Below, piece after piece: positions 12,093 to 21,751 of a stretch of 64,000 nucleotides of DNA. Where the stretch lies: positions 1 to 64,000 of the forward strand of contig JABANP010000158.1 in assembly GCA_013115135.1 (NCBI GenBank), written 5' to 3'. The notes below the pieces were generated by a model. The model was given only the letters and a program-made list of their open reading frames with translations. It was not told the DNA's origin and did no database searches. Origin of the DNA: Perkinsus olseni (taxonomy: Eukaryota; Perkinsozoa; Perkinsida; Perkinsidae). Positions within the stretch are counted from its first letter, which is position 1, and each line of letters starts with the position of its first letter. A program made the translations under genes and the position numbers.

Positions 12093-12804
12093 TTTAATGT
12101 GCACGCATGCACAAGATACATTTCTTTCCGTTGCTCCGAGTCGCATTTACCGAGTCCTAGCCCTCCGAGGTTGCTCACCAGCTCGTTGATAAGATTGATC
12201 CTTTGCAACATTCTGTTAGGCCGTTCTCCATCGGCATAGACATCGCGCTCGCCCTGATGATCGATCTCGTTTTTCCCAGCCTCTCCACAAGAGCAATATC
12301 CGCAGCAGCAAGAATTGCCACATCCGCAACCCGAGAATCTGACCAAAATCTTCGCTGTGCGCGAAGATATCCCCCTCGTTTATCCTGGCAACTTACAGCA
12401 TAGCTACTCCGAGGAGAATACAAGTCACAAAGATACGCTTCAATGAAGACATTATAAAGGGGCCTGACCGACGAGCAAGTGGCACATTGTCCGCGGCTCG
12501 CAAGCAGCGGTTTTTCGAGCCCTATTGTAAGCCGAGAATTCCGTTGATAGACCCCAACAGCTGAGAATAAATTTTCCCGATATACTTCATCCATTCTAAT
12601 GATTTCCTGTATCATTGTCCCGCTGGTTCCAGTACGTCCATCTCAAGCTGGTGATGGTAGCTTTCACCGTAACGTTATTGTGCAACCCTCGGCCATCCCC
12701 TGTCCCCTCCATGTCGCGCCGATTCGCTCCAACACTCGCCCGACCAGACCATACGATTGTACAACACAAATCGTGGGTGAACAACACAAGGGTATCTTGT
12801 CGTT

Positions 12805-13674
12805 TCACATGTCACCAACAAGAAGGCGCACTCGGAAGATTTTCGCACCCTACACGTGCAGTGCTTTCCTGTTCTCTTTCCCAACCATCATCACGTTATC
12901 GTCTTCATCCTGAAAGATGTTGAAAACCGCGCTGTCCGAGGCTTCAAGAGCCGACCTATTATACCACTACCGTAGCGGCACTACGGGTCTAACAGTCGCT
13001 GCATCATGCAAATCTTGTATTAGATTTGCGGGTTGAATAAACTCACCCGACTTTCCCACAATGTGCGGGTACTAATACAAAACCCCACGAAATCCAATGA
13101 ATAAGTGGCTGGGAATAGACGTGTAGTAAAGGGGAATCTCTACTATGAAAACGGCTAACGTCAGCGGAAAAGAAAAGACACACCAAAATTTGGGGAAAAA
13201 TTCATTCCGCACTGAATTTTCTCGAAATTCTGAATCAATATTCCCTCAGTTATACAGGTATCTTGTTCAAGCGCGGATCTCATAAGTCCAAAAGATACTC
13301 ACCTCCGGTACCTCCGATACCGTGTAGCTGTCGTTTGAGGAGCTGCTGGGCTCCGTCGGCTCATCCATGGCCAAAATCATATTACCCAGACGTTCCTTCC
13401 CAGAGGCATCAATGGCTTCCTGCTGCCTCTGCAACTCAGCCAGCCTCGATCCATCCACTAGGGGCTCGGGTTGGGGTGGCATGTGGTGGTGACAGCAGCA
13501 ACCACAACCGCCATATCTGACAGTAATATACCCATGCCGAGGATCGAACCTCCGACCTTGATAGCCGAAAATAACGCTTTCCCCTTCCACGACTCCGCAA
13601 AAGTTTGAAGTTGTCCCTTCCATGGAAACCGCAAGCGCCTCACTGTACCGATATGAGTAACAGTTCATCATCAT
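12805..13674 (-). CDS. Unassigned small gene with Cys/His tract and acidic tail
   Basis: No family recognised. The best exon (about 13505-13303) reads YGGCGCCCHHHMPP, then a helical stretch (LAELQRQQEAIDASGKERLG), then an acidic/Ser tail, and ends at a donor after SEVPE (gtgagtatc). Its acceptor lies just after a family-D tRNA-like element. Candidate later exons read EASDSAVFNIFQDEDDN and GAKIFRVRLLVGDM, with a stop at 12805-12807. The linking intron is long and its position is my inference. The frame upstream of 13505 may be intronic. Confidence 0.4.
13530..13575 (-). repeat. tRNA-like 3' half (family D) next to an acceptor
   Basis: On the minus strand GGAGGTTCGATCCTC (T-arm with B-box) is followed about 25 nt later by a polypyrimidine-poor acceptor, tgtcag, that opens the Cys/His exon. 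Sense orientation. Confidence 0.6.
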
Positions 13675-14042
13675 TGCAAGTGTCAGAGCATAGAGGCATT
13701 CACAAGCGGCAATGAAGGAGTGCCCGCCATATCCAATGAACCCTCGTTGATTTGGGCAAAATGCGGTACGTCTGCCACGTTCAATTGTTTTACTCGTTGT
13801 TTCTCCATTCTCACAGATGTCGCAACCATGTGCAGAAATACATGGACGACACCATTACACCAGAACGCCCGCTTGAGAGATCCTCGACAGAAGCCGATCG
13901 AGCCCCTTTAACCTCTCTAGCTCGCTATAGGACTCCCGCAATAGTATTTCCCAACGGCACAGCATTTCACACGATGACGATTGCTCCCTATTCAAATCGA
14001 CACACACTGGGATCGCGGGATATACCCATTGTAAAACGGAGA

Positions 14043-14092
14043 ATCGATTCTGGAACCACAATTTACGCGTAAAAATCGATTCCAGAATCGAT
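14043..14092. repeat. 13-bp perfect inverted repeat, 24-nt loop
   Basis: ATCGATTCTGGAA at 14043-14055 is matched exactly by its complement at 14080-14092. The arms contain the self-complementary ATCGAT. Could be a very small MITE remnant. Confidence 0.6.
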
Positions 14093-14729
14093 CCCGAGTT
14101 TCCGAAGCACTCTATTGAACAGGAGGGACTGCATCGGTACGATCGGATGAAGACAGAAGAAGTCAGTACTGATGGTATCTTGCATACTACAGCAACCACT
14201 GCTAGTACTGTTAACGACACGCCCAATATAATAGGGGCAGAGATTGAAAGAAAATACGTCTACTAGCCTAGCGACCCTGAAACCCTCTCTAGAACTCACA
14301 GGAAGGCCATCGTGATCATCGCAAGGGTGGTAATGATGTTGAACGATGGGAAGGGCATTTGTGATGATAATAAGAGGCCTGCCAAGGACTGAGTACAATG
14401 AGGTGCCGCGTACTGTGGGCTAACCAGACACCGGGTTTCTCTCTTCAAGAGCTCACTAGCAACCACAGGCTTCATAAGCTTTCCTAAACCACTGCTTTCG
14501 GGATCCGCGCATCGTAGCAGGGGAAGCAGCTGGAGTCAAGACGAGAGCGGAAGCAGAGGTGAATGAGGAGTTCAGCGTCGCTAACCGGAACTAAAGGACG
14601 TATGGTAGAGGACAATGGTCAGGTTGGGGCAGCAGTGATTCCGAGGGGGTTCAACTAACGGAAGCTGGAACTAGTTTATTTAATCAAAGAATCAGTCTTG
14701 AACCGGCTCGGACAAAGGGCACTATCAAA

Positions 14730-14812
14730 AATGCAAGCTGAGGGAATCGAACGCGGAGTCTCCGCGTAACAAGCTTTAAGTCACGGCGCTCCACCACGGA
14801 GATATCACAACC
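14730..14812 (-). repeat. tRNA-like element (family D)
   Basis: On the minus strand a D-arm-like GGTGGAGCGCC is followed by a variable-arm-like GCGGAGACTCCGC and the B-box CGTTCGATTCCC, then TGCATTTTT. It resembles a class II (Ser/Leu-type) tRNA without a closing acceptor stem. Confidence 0.6.
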
Positions 14813-14892
14813 CGATGTGCAGTAAGTTTAGACGAACGGTTACGCGCTCAACGATCAGAGGTCTTCGGCGATAAAATCGACATTCGTGATGC

Positions 14893-14932
14893 GCTTCGCT
14901 CCGCCTAAAAATTACCGCGCGCCACGAAACTA
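14893..14932 (+). repeat. Adjacent family-C and family-A cores
   Basis: GCTTCGCTCCGCC at 14893-14905 is followed 8-10 nt later by the reverse complement of the family-A core (CGCGCGCCACGAAA). It lies 45 bp before the U1-C start codon, perhaps within a 5' UTR intron. Confidence 0.6.
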
Positions 14933-14976
14933 ACGCATCACATTATCACCTGCTGCTCGCTGGCAGTTTTGCTGAA

Positions 14977-15814
14977 ATGCCGAAGTATTTCTGCGAGTAT
15001 TGTGATATCTTCCTGGCTCACAGCAGCTTCTTCGGGAGGAAGCAGCACTCAACGGGCCGGAAGCATATTCAAAATAAAATTGAGTAAGTCGCTGGAGGTC
15101 TTCCTTCGACCTTTTTTGTATCTTCCTAGCTCGACCTGAAGATATTCTTCAGTTACTACACCGAGCAGATGAAGGAAAAGGGTGTCGGTGTCCCCAATTA
15201 TGATGATCAACCCGAAGCTAAAGGTAATACCACTTTCACGTTCTAGGATCGTTCCTAATAATCTGGAGAGGAATCTTTCGCTCCCGACCTTTTTTGTATA
15301 GGTCGCGCATGTAGCCAGTTAAGATACGCAGTCTCATACTTCCCACAATCATCATCCTCCTTCTCCTTTCAGCCCTCGGGCCAGTAACCTACCCCTCGGC
15401 CGTCGCTCCCCGTGGGCGGCTCTCACCCCTACGCCCCTCCCTTCGCTGGCAAGGGCTTCGGAAAGGGCAAGGGCATGCTCTTCGGGAAAGGATTCGGTAA
15501 TATTTCCACTTCCAATACCACACCTTCCGTATCAAACCACACGGGCAACACATTTTTTACGTGGAAATGTTATAGACTGTAGTAAGGCATTGTGTCCACT
15601 GACACTAAGTCATTCTGAGTGGACCAGTGCTTCATTGATATTCCCTGTGAGAACCCGAGTATGGCAATCCTTACCTCATTGCTTGCAGTCGCGCTCGAAT
15701 TTTTATACTACTTTCACACTGCCAACCTCTATGCCTTCAGGATTCCCCATGATGGGTAAGGGCTTCCCGATGCCTCCTCCCCCCGGACCCTTCGGCAATC
15801 GCCCCCTAGGCTGA
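14977..15814 (+). CDS. SNRPC: U1 small nuclear ribonucleoprotein C, four exons
   Basis: U1-C is the zinc-finger subunit of U1 snRNP that stabilises pairing of U1 snRNA with the 5' splice site. Exon 1 (14977-15083) encodes the diagnostic N-terminal C2H2 finger, [20 protein letters not shown] followed by [10 protein letters not shown], matching the family in spacing (CxxC, then H-x5-H). A 69-nt intron (15084-15152) leads to exon 2, [11 protein letters not shown], the equivalent of the conserved K-D-Y-Y helix start. The C-terminal exons are Gly/Lys/Met/Pro-rich ([17 protein letters not shown], then [18 protein letters not shown]) and end at TGA 15812-15814. The join GGATTCG/GATTCCCC across the last intron (ends 15740) is in frame. 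The acceptor of exon 3 is unresolved: the obvious one (before CCCTCGGG) gives the wrong frame, so a further splice event or base error is likely. Confidence 0.9.
15130..15146 (+). repeat. Intron-family B variant at the acceptor of U1-C intron 1
   Basis: CTCGACCTGAAGATATT ends 6 nt before the AG of intron 1 (15084-15152) and is a diverged family-B core. Confidence 0.5.
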
Positions 15815-15941
15815 GCACTCAACGTATAGGATCGAGGCCAAGTTAAGACGTTGCATCGATACTGCCCTTCTGTTGTGTTGAAGTTATGGTATTAATTTCG
15901 GCAGTTTTCACGGCCGTCAATGGTCGCGTCGGGAGGAGCGT

Positions 15942-17404
15942 ATGGCAGCTCCGGCAGCTCTCAATCGGCTAGTCCGGAAAGTGGATGAGTTGGAAGTAAC
16001 GGCGGAGCGGTGGCGAAGACAGCGGGAGGCGGAAAAGGACATCGCAAAGGAACTGGCTACTCTCAATACTGTACTGAAGGGAGCTCGGAAAGGACGCGAA
16101 TTTCGGTAGACGGCGGAGCGATGGTTTTCCATCAGCAGCGGGAAATCATGGACTGATGAGGGTGGTGTCTGAGCTGCTTCGGAGAAGGGCAGAATTTATT
16201 GCGGCAATTAGCGTCTCATGAACTTGTCGAAGTTGGGGAAGTTAGTTGAAAGTCGCCCTCGGCAGTCTGAAGGAGTGAGGCGTGGATGTAGTCTGGAAAG
16301 TTCGGGTGGTCCCGTAAGAGGTCGGTCGTGGTCTGGGTGGACTGCTGCGACCACTTCGAGAAGGGAATATCTTTCTCGTTCAGAATCTTCGCTGTGCGCG
16401 ATATTCAGATGCCATCGAGTAGTTTTCATATGGGAAGGGCCTGGGGGGTGGGTCGACGGCCTGGCGGCTGTTTCGGAGACTTGGACGAGCAGTCCGACGG
16501 TGAGGAGTCGGACGATGATCTCGCCACCACCGATACTGAGGATTACGAAGCATCTGAGTAGGTTATGCGATCGTGCCTTCTTGCCTGGGAGAGAAAGGGC
16601 AACGGACTTTTATGAGGGATGAAGATATCATCCAAAATTCTATCCCATTACACAAACGTCGCCGTGCCCGGTTGTTCATCAATAGTAGGTGGAGGGGAAG
16701 CGACGCGGGGTAGTGACGCTTTGCCCCCTTCAAAAACCCAACGTCCACTTTCTATGGCGATGAGTCATTCCCGTCCGAAATGAGGTACCGTTAATAAATA
16801 CGGTTTTTACTACTGGGAGCCCCGGAGGACCTGAATCATCTTGTTGTTAATGAATGTGACGAGCATCTTGCATCCCGTTATTGACGGCTCTAGACTGCTT
16901 CCCAGGTCCTCGGAGTTCGACACCAGCGGAAGTTCTTGCGTGGCGGAAGACGATCGACCATCGGGGATTCCTTGGTACGTATCAACTCCTCGGTCCAACC
17001 GTCGGAGCTCGAAGACCTACTTCGACTTATTTGGTCTGGACGAAGATGATGACACCATGGCTACGGCAGAGCGGATAAGGAAAGGTAGTGGCACCGGGCG
17101 TTCGGGCGGCGATCTCGTTAACGTAGCACACCTGAATTTCGTGGCGCGCGACGTCTGTAGACCGGGCATGGAGGAATCCCCTGGCCACCATATACCGTGG
17201 CTTGCAGGCGTCTTTGGGTACCGTCAATGGAGCTCCAGCCATTGCAGCACCCACGGTGTCCGGCCCATCACATTCGGCCTTGCTTGATGATGAGGTGAAT
17301 AGATGGTACTCACCTGGAGTATTCGCTGGAGGCTGAAGGTAGTACTGAGGGGTGTTGCTTCTACTTCTATCGCTTCCGGGGCTCTGGATTGATGGAATCA
17401 TTTA
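15942..17404 (+). CDS. Candidate exons, possibly the 5' part of the GLE1 gene
   Basis: Exon-like blocks whose linkage I could not prove. 15942-16109 encodes a short coiled coil (MAAPAALNRLVRKVDELEV, then ERWRRQREAEKD) running into a possible donor (CGG gtagac). 16460-16561 encodes an acidic tail (DEQSDGEESDDDLATTDTED). 16950-17084 reads TYFDLFGLDEDDDTMATAER and ends at a donor followed by a 76-nt intron (17085-17160) with a family-A core. The next exon reads NPLATIYRGLQASLG and LLDDEVNRWYSPGVFAGG. Gle1 proteins have a long, poorly conserved N-terminal coiled-coil part, so these may belong to the gene downstream. Alternatively there is a separate small gene between U1-C and GLE1. Confidence 0.35.
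17135..17153 (+). repeat. Intron-family A core in a 76-nt intron, sense
   Basis: AATTTCGTGGCGCGCGACG lies 7 nt before the AG of the intron 17085-17160 (donor AAAG gtagtgg, acceptor tctgtag). Confidence 0.75.
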
Positions 17405-17763
17405 GTATCTTGCATTCTTCGCGGTGAGCTGGTCTTTGGGGTAGCCGGAAGCACTCTAGGATTGCGCGTCTCAACGCAGTCTAGTCACTTCGTGTCACCA
17501 TTGGCATAGCTACCGTCACCCCCGATACCCGCTCCTCAGGTGGGGCCTGGTACCGGGACCCCAGCGTTCTCAGCAGGCTAAGGCACAATATTGAAGGCTG
17601 GAGGGAGTGGGACTTGAAGGTACGAGTGTCTTGGGGTTTACTATTCTTCATAGGAATCACAACGTATCAATGCAAAATAGTAATTCCCAATTTTGGTATT
17701 TGGTAAGATCGGCTCAGACTTCGGAGCACGACGGTTACGAGATTTTTTGTTGGTTTAGGTGCA

Positions 17764-19883
17764 GCTGCAGCGGCTGCAGGCAATAGCCCAGGCTGGTACT
17801 GAGAAGCGCACTATCATGGCGAAGCGGAGAGGGAGGAGGAAGAGGAGCAGAGTCTGCTGGCCGAGGAGAAGCGACTGAGGATGATCGAGGAGAAGAAGAA
17901 AGTCGAGGCAGAGAAGAGGAAGGTGCTGGATGATAAGTAGTACTTCGTGGACGCCAGCTTTTTGGGGAGGGTTGTGGGATGCTACTGGGTAAGGGTACTA
18001 GCGGTAGTATCGCCGTCTTGTTTTGTCCATAAATTTTCAATGAGAATTTTTGAGGGGGCGTTGCTCACTAAGTCAGTGAGTCAGTCGGGAGTTGCTATGA
18101 GGATTGTAGTGACGACCCACCACAATCGAAAACAGGAGGGTTCTCTACAAGGGTTACCGATTCTCTTGTCTCCTCCTCGCAGTTGCTCAGAAATCTGGCA
18201 GTGCGTACTCGAAAGATTCCGGAAACGATCGTTCCTTCAGGACAGCGGCCGCAGCAACTCCACAGTCCCCTAAGAAGCTAGCAGCACCGGCTCCCCAGCC
18301 GCCGAGTACTCCAGATTTCGCGCGCCCCGAAATTAAGGAGAAGCCGATCGCAGTCCCAGTGCAGCCCGCAGCAGCGGAAGAGTCCACTGGGGAGACCCTG
18401 CAGACTGCGGGGTTGAAGGCCTTGACTAGCTTCACTGACGCATGGGGACGGAAGGCCGAGCTGTCGAAAAAATACCGACCTGCCTGGAAGGAGATCTGTA
18501 CGTGGGCAACATCGCCTCTTCACCGCGAAGTGGCGTCTTTCAGGTATTGCAGCGCAGCAAGTGTCGTCCACTCGGAAGAGCATCACCCATACCGCAGCAA
18601 AGGCGACGCGAGTGCTCAGCCGTAACAAGGATAATGAGGAGGCTGTCAGGTTCCTGGCATGTGTAAGTGATGGGATGGGATTTTCGGGCGTGCGCTTATT
18701 ACGTCATCTGTGGACGAAATTCTTTCATTCTGCCACCGTACGTAGTTGAAGGTCTCAGGAGCTCTTTACAATTACAATTCTAAAGACATCTGAATCAATT
18801 TTCATCTGACTTTGAGACCTTTTCTTTCGAGTCTTCACGTGTTCATGCGTGTCGTTAACATCGAAAATACTGAGTTCTGGCAACTGGCGCATTTCAGGCC
18901 TCCGCGGAGAAGTTGATTTCGTGTTCGATCAACAACAGTCTGGACTTCGTCTGGACCACCGCCTACCACATTCGCCTGGTCGCGGAGAATCTTAGGTCGG
19001 AGCCTGCACATGTCAGAGACCTGTATCTTCACGCCCTGGTTGGGTGCCTCAATTTCAAGTAGGCAGGCCTGTGGCGAAGTCGCAACTCATGGTGGAGTGA
19101 TGTCAGGTGTCCGTGGATCTCCTGGATAGATGTGGGTAAGGCTACTAAGGCGGCCGTGAAACACGTCGATAGCACAGACTGGTTCAAAGAACAGGAGGTG
19201 GGCGAAGGGCCTTTCTATTAGACTCTGTCTATACGCCACTGCCTGGCTGCGTCACTTGCAGCTGAGCATCTCGTTGGTGTGTGGCTGAAGCGGAAGGCCT
19301 TGTCCCTCGCCTGTGAGTGATTCTCTCGACATTCTATGAGCCTTCACGTAGATCAACCTCCTCTATCCTCTGAGCCAGCGGCTCCCATCCGATCATCCTC
19401 GCTTTCCTTCAGACTTTCGTTTGCCTGTGGCTTGCCCTCCTGCTGGTGTTCCAAGACATAACCTGCCTGTGGCAGTGGCTGGCTGCCTTAGTCGCGGATG
19501 CTCAGCGACAAGGTGAGACACGACTCACTTCGAGGCCGCATCGTCCTCCGCCTGCAGACCCGGCCCTGCCGATGCTGGTCCACTGCTACCTCCGAGTATG
19601 TCGTTACGATCTGGTGAAAAGATGGTTGGGCCCGAATCAGGGCGGCAAACTGGAGCGGCTCTTCGCTGGCCCAATCCGAGCTCGGATACGAGAAGTATGC
19701 CGTGAGGCCTCGACTGCCATGGCCATTGAATTTTTACAGATCCGCTCCCTCAACCGATCGTCGGCGGTGGTGGAGCACTACGGTCTCCTCTGCGAGACTG
19801 AATTGGACGACCCCAATATTGGGCCGCCCGAGGGCGTGGAGGTCCAGGCTGATGAGGAGTCGGAGTTAAACTCAAACGTGTGA
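17764..19883 (+). CDS. GLE1: GLE1-like mRNA export factor (C-terminal part recognised)
   Basis: Gle1 acts at the cytoplasmic face of the nuclear pore and activates the DEAD-box helicase Dbp5 during mRNA export. Visible here is a charged coiled coil near 17820-17935 (EEKRLRMIEEKKKVEAEK), as in Gle1. After a Pro/Ala linker comes GLKALTSFTDAW and KKYRPAWKEICIAAQQVSST, joined over a 46-nt intron. The next exon reads LDFVWTTAYHIRLVAENLRS and DLYLHALVGCLNFK, aligning with the Gle1 HEAT-like segment that ends in the conserved H-x-x-C-P region. TLSIRHCLAASLAAEHLVG follows, then the terminal W-x-W-L-A-x-L segment (LWQWLAALVADAQR), LVHCYLRVCRYDLVKRWLG and the final amphipathic helices. A 46-nt intron (gtgagacacg...cctgcag) interrupts DAQRQ/DPALPM. 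Stop at 19881-19883. Similarity is by pattern, not by strong identity. Confidence 0.65.
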
Positions 19884-20120
19884 CAATATTCTCTGCATAT
19901 AATCGGCAGAGTTGCGTTGACTCCTCGAAAGCTGGGGACTGGCAAGCTGCGGTCTTTGTTCCACTGTGAAGGCTAGTTCTTTCTCATTCGTCGTTTTGGG
20001 AGGCTTGTACTGGTCTTTGACTTGCCTCCGTTTTAGTGAGACGATTTCGGTAAAGTTGGGTAGTAGATGCGAGATTGGTAATAATTGTACTGCTAGCCTT
20101 CTAAAGTACTCACGCATCTT

Positions 20121-20152
20121 ACGCGTGCGTACTTACGAGTAAGTACACGCGT
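20121..20152. repeat. Inverted repeat upstream of LSM5
   Basis: ACGCGTGCGTACTTAC faces GTAAGTACACGCGT across GA, giving a 14-bp stem with one bulge about 95 bp before the LSM5 start. Candidate promoter palindrome between GLE1 and LSM5. Confidence 0.5.
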
Positions 20153-20247
20153 TGGAAGTGGTCCTCAGACAGCCTTGGGGCTCAACGACTCGCACACCAC
20201 GTCCTGCCCACTTCGAGTCCACCCTCGCTAGTGTGCTCCATTCCACG

Positions 20248-20853
20248 ATGGCTTCTACTGTGTCCGCCCCTCCAACAGCCGCCACCACTGCCGCATCGTC
20301 GTCTGGGCCGTCCTTCCTCCCCCTGGCTCTCGTCGACAAGTGCGTTGGGAGTCGTATTTGGGTTATCATGAGGGGAGATCGGGAACTGGTAAGAAGCCCT
20401 GCCGTTGCATTGGTGGCTGCAATGCTCCGAACAGGTTGGGACTCTGCGCGGTTTTGACGACTACGTTAACATGGTTTTGGACGATGTTACTGAATAGTAA
20501 GTGCCAATGGCTGGCAACTGTCTGCGCAACAACAACGGTCCTTTTCTATTTTCTTGAAAATATCGGTATCAGTGTACTGACGAGTCCGTGCGTGCCAGTG
20601 TGAAATCCTTATCCAATCCCAAAAAGCTAGGAAAAGTTTGCCCCCAGGGTACAGCGGATTTTTTAGCAACTATTTGGATGGTTATTGTTATGATCAGTAC
20701 CATGCTCCCCGACGGAGGCAAGCGTGTCGACAAGATCGAGTCCATCCTTCTGAACGGCAGTTCAGTTGCCTTGGTAACAGCATCATTCTGTTGGCCGCTC
20801 CCCGCCAGACTTGTCCCTTTCAGCTCGTTCCCGGTGGCAGCCCCGAGGCCTAG
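20248..20853 (+). CDS. LSM5: U6 snRNA-associated Sm-like protein LSm5, four exons
   Basis: LSm5 is one subunit of the LSm2-8 ring on U6 snRNA and the LSm1-7 ring in mRNA decay. Exons 20248-20388, 20435-20496, 20698-20773 and 20824-20853 join in frame over GT-AG introns of 46, 201 and 50 nt. The product starts MASTVSAPPTAATT and reads LPLALVDKCVGSRIWVIMRG (Sm1 strands), VGTLRGFDDYVNMVLDDVTE (Sm1 with the conserved F-D-D-x-V-N-M-V-L), LPDGGKRVDKIESILLNGSS (Sm2, L-L-N-G) and VALLVPGGSPEA. Length, about 102 residues, is close to the usual 91-100. The start is fixed by a single ATG before the Ala/Ser/Thr N-terminus. It shares the RNA-processing neighbourhood with U1-C and GLE1 on the same strand. 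Confidence 0.95.
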
Positions 20854-20972
20854 GTGGTGCTGTTTGGCTTCCTGAACCGTTTCGATTGCGACTTGGGCAA
20901 AGTATCGAGTTTATAATCATCAATGCAGGGAATTCACGCAGCCTTTGTATAAAAGATGCGGGAAAATGATAT

Positions 20973-21303
20973 AATTATACGTATAATTAAACCCCCTTAC
21001 AAAATAATAGAACATTGCGATTTTTTGAGAGTACCCCGCTTCTATCACGATCTAGGCCATGAAACTTCGTGTTTATGGTTACTGCTTACCGAGAAACAAA
21101 ATATATAAAAATCAAGCTCAGTTTCGCTCGCCACAGTTATTTTCTTGAAACGGTCAATTTTTCCGCGCTTACAAAAAAATAGAACATTTCACAAATCTTA
21201 TGATTTTCGGTTGGACGTGAGCAACGTCAGCCAAAAACGTTCTATTATTTAGTTCTAGCAATGTTCTATTATTTTGTAAGGGGGTTTAATTATACGTATA
21301 ATT
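20973..21303. mobile_element. 331-bp MITE with 46-bp terminal inverted repeats
   Basis: The left end 20973-21018 and the right end 21258-21303 are exact reverse complements over 46 nt, beginning with the palindrome AATTATACGTATAATT and continuing TTAAACCCCC. The internal sequence is AT-rich, with no ORF, and repeats the subterminal word CTTACAAAAAAATAGAACATT at about 21171-21191 and GTTCTATTATTTAG at about 21239. This is the classic layout of a non-autonomous DNA transposon. I see no unambiguous target duplication because the outer 16 nt are themselves palindromic. It sits between LSM5 and the convergent SMPD4-like gene. Confidence 0.85.
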
Positions 21304-21751
21304 GAAAATTTCCCGAAAACATGCAGGAAAACATCTCTCCATGGCAGCTCCCAGGATTGAATTTAACGTGTACACGCTTCTTGTTTCTGGAGGCCAGCAT
21401 GTTCGTCGGCATTGAATTCAACTACCCCAGCACGCATGCTCTTTTACTGTGCGACACAATAAGCGTTGATGGCATTCGAAACGGTTTTAGGGTGCAGTCC
21501 AATACCGATGGGCCACTATCAATAATAATATCATCCATAAACAACGGAGGTATACTGTACCGGGGCCAACCCACACTATGAAGGATTCTGATGCTGCATT
21601 GGAGATGACCATCCACAGGGCTATCATCAACCAGAATAATACTCATGCACTGCAGAGGGACCTGAAGGGAGAACAACAGTCCGCTAGTATCATTAATAGG
21701 GAGATTTATGGTATTACAGTATATAGTCTATTAATATGCGGAATAACAATA
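21304..21751. other. Intergenic, no supported gene
   Basis: Short frames on both strands only. 3' flanks of LSM5 (plus) and the SMPD4-like gene (minus), with the MITE between. Confidence 0.4.

Larger units (their letters stand above)
11498..12804. other. Mostly unassigned; one long minus-strand frame at 12175-12615
   Basis: The only sizeable frame is 146 codons on the minus strand (12615-12175). It lacks a recognisable domain and could be partly intronic. A family-A remnant (12017-12032) and a family-B remnant (12079-12092) occur here, which suggests spliced sequence. I assign no gene. Confidence 0.3.
14093..14976. other. Unassigned, contains several repeat elements upstream of U1-C
   Basis: No supported gene. 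It holds a tRNA-like element (14730-14812) and adjacent family-C and family-A cores (14893-14932), and ends with the U1-C promoter/5' UTR. Confidence 0.4.

Noticed and set aside
14730..14812. A Ser/Leu-type tRNA gene
   Set aside because: The T-arm and a long variable arm are visible, but no 7-bp acceptor pairing exists between the ends.
18966..18985. Another family-B core (AATCTTAGGTCGGAGCC)
   Set aside because: It lies in a well-supported GLE1 exon (ENLRSEP) and is diverged, so it is probably chance.
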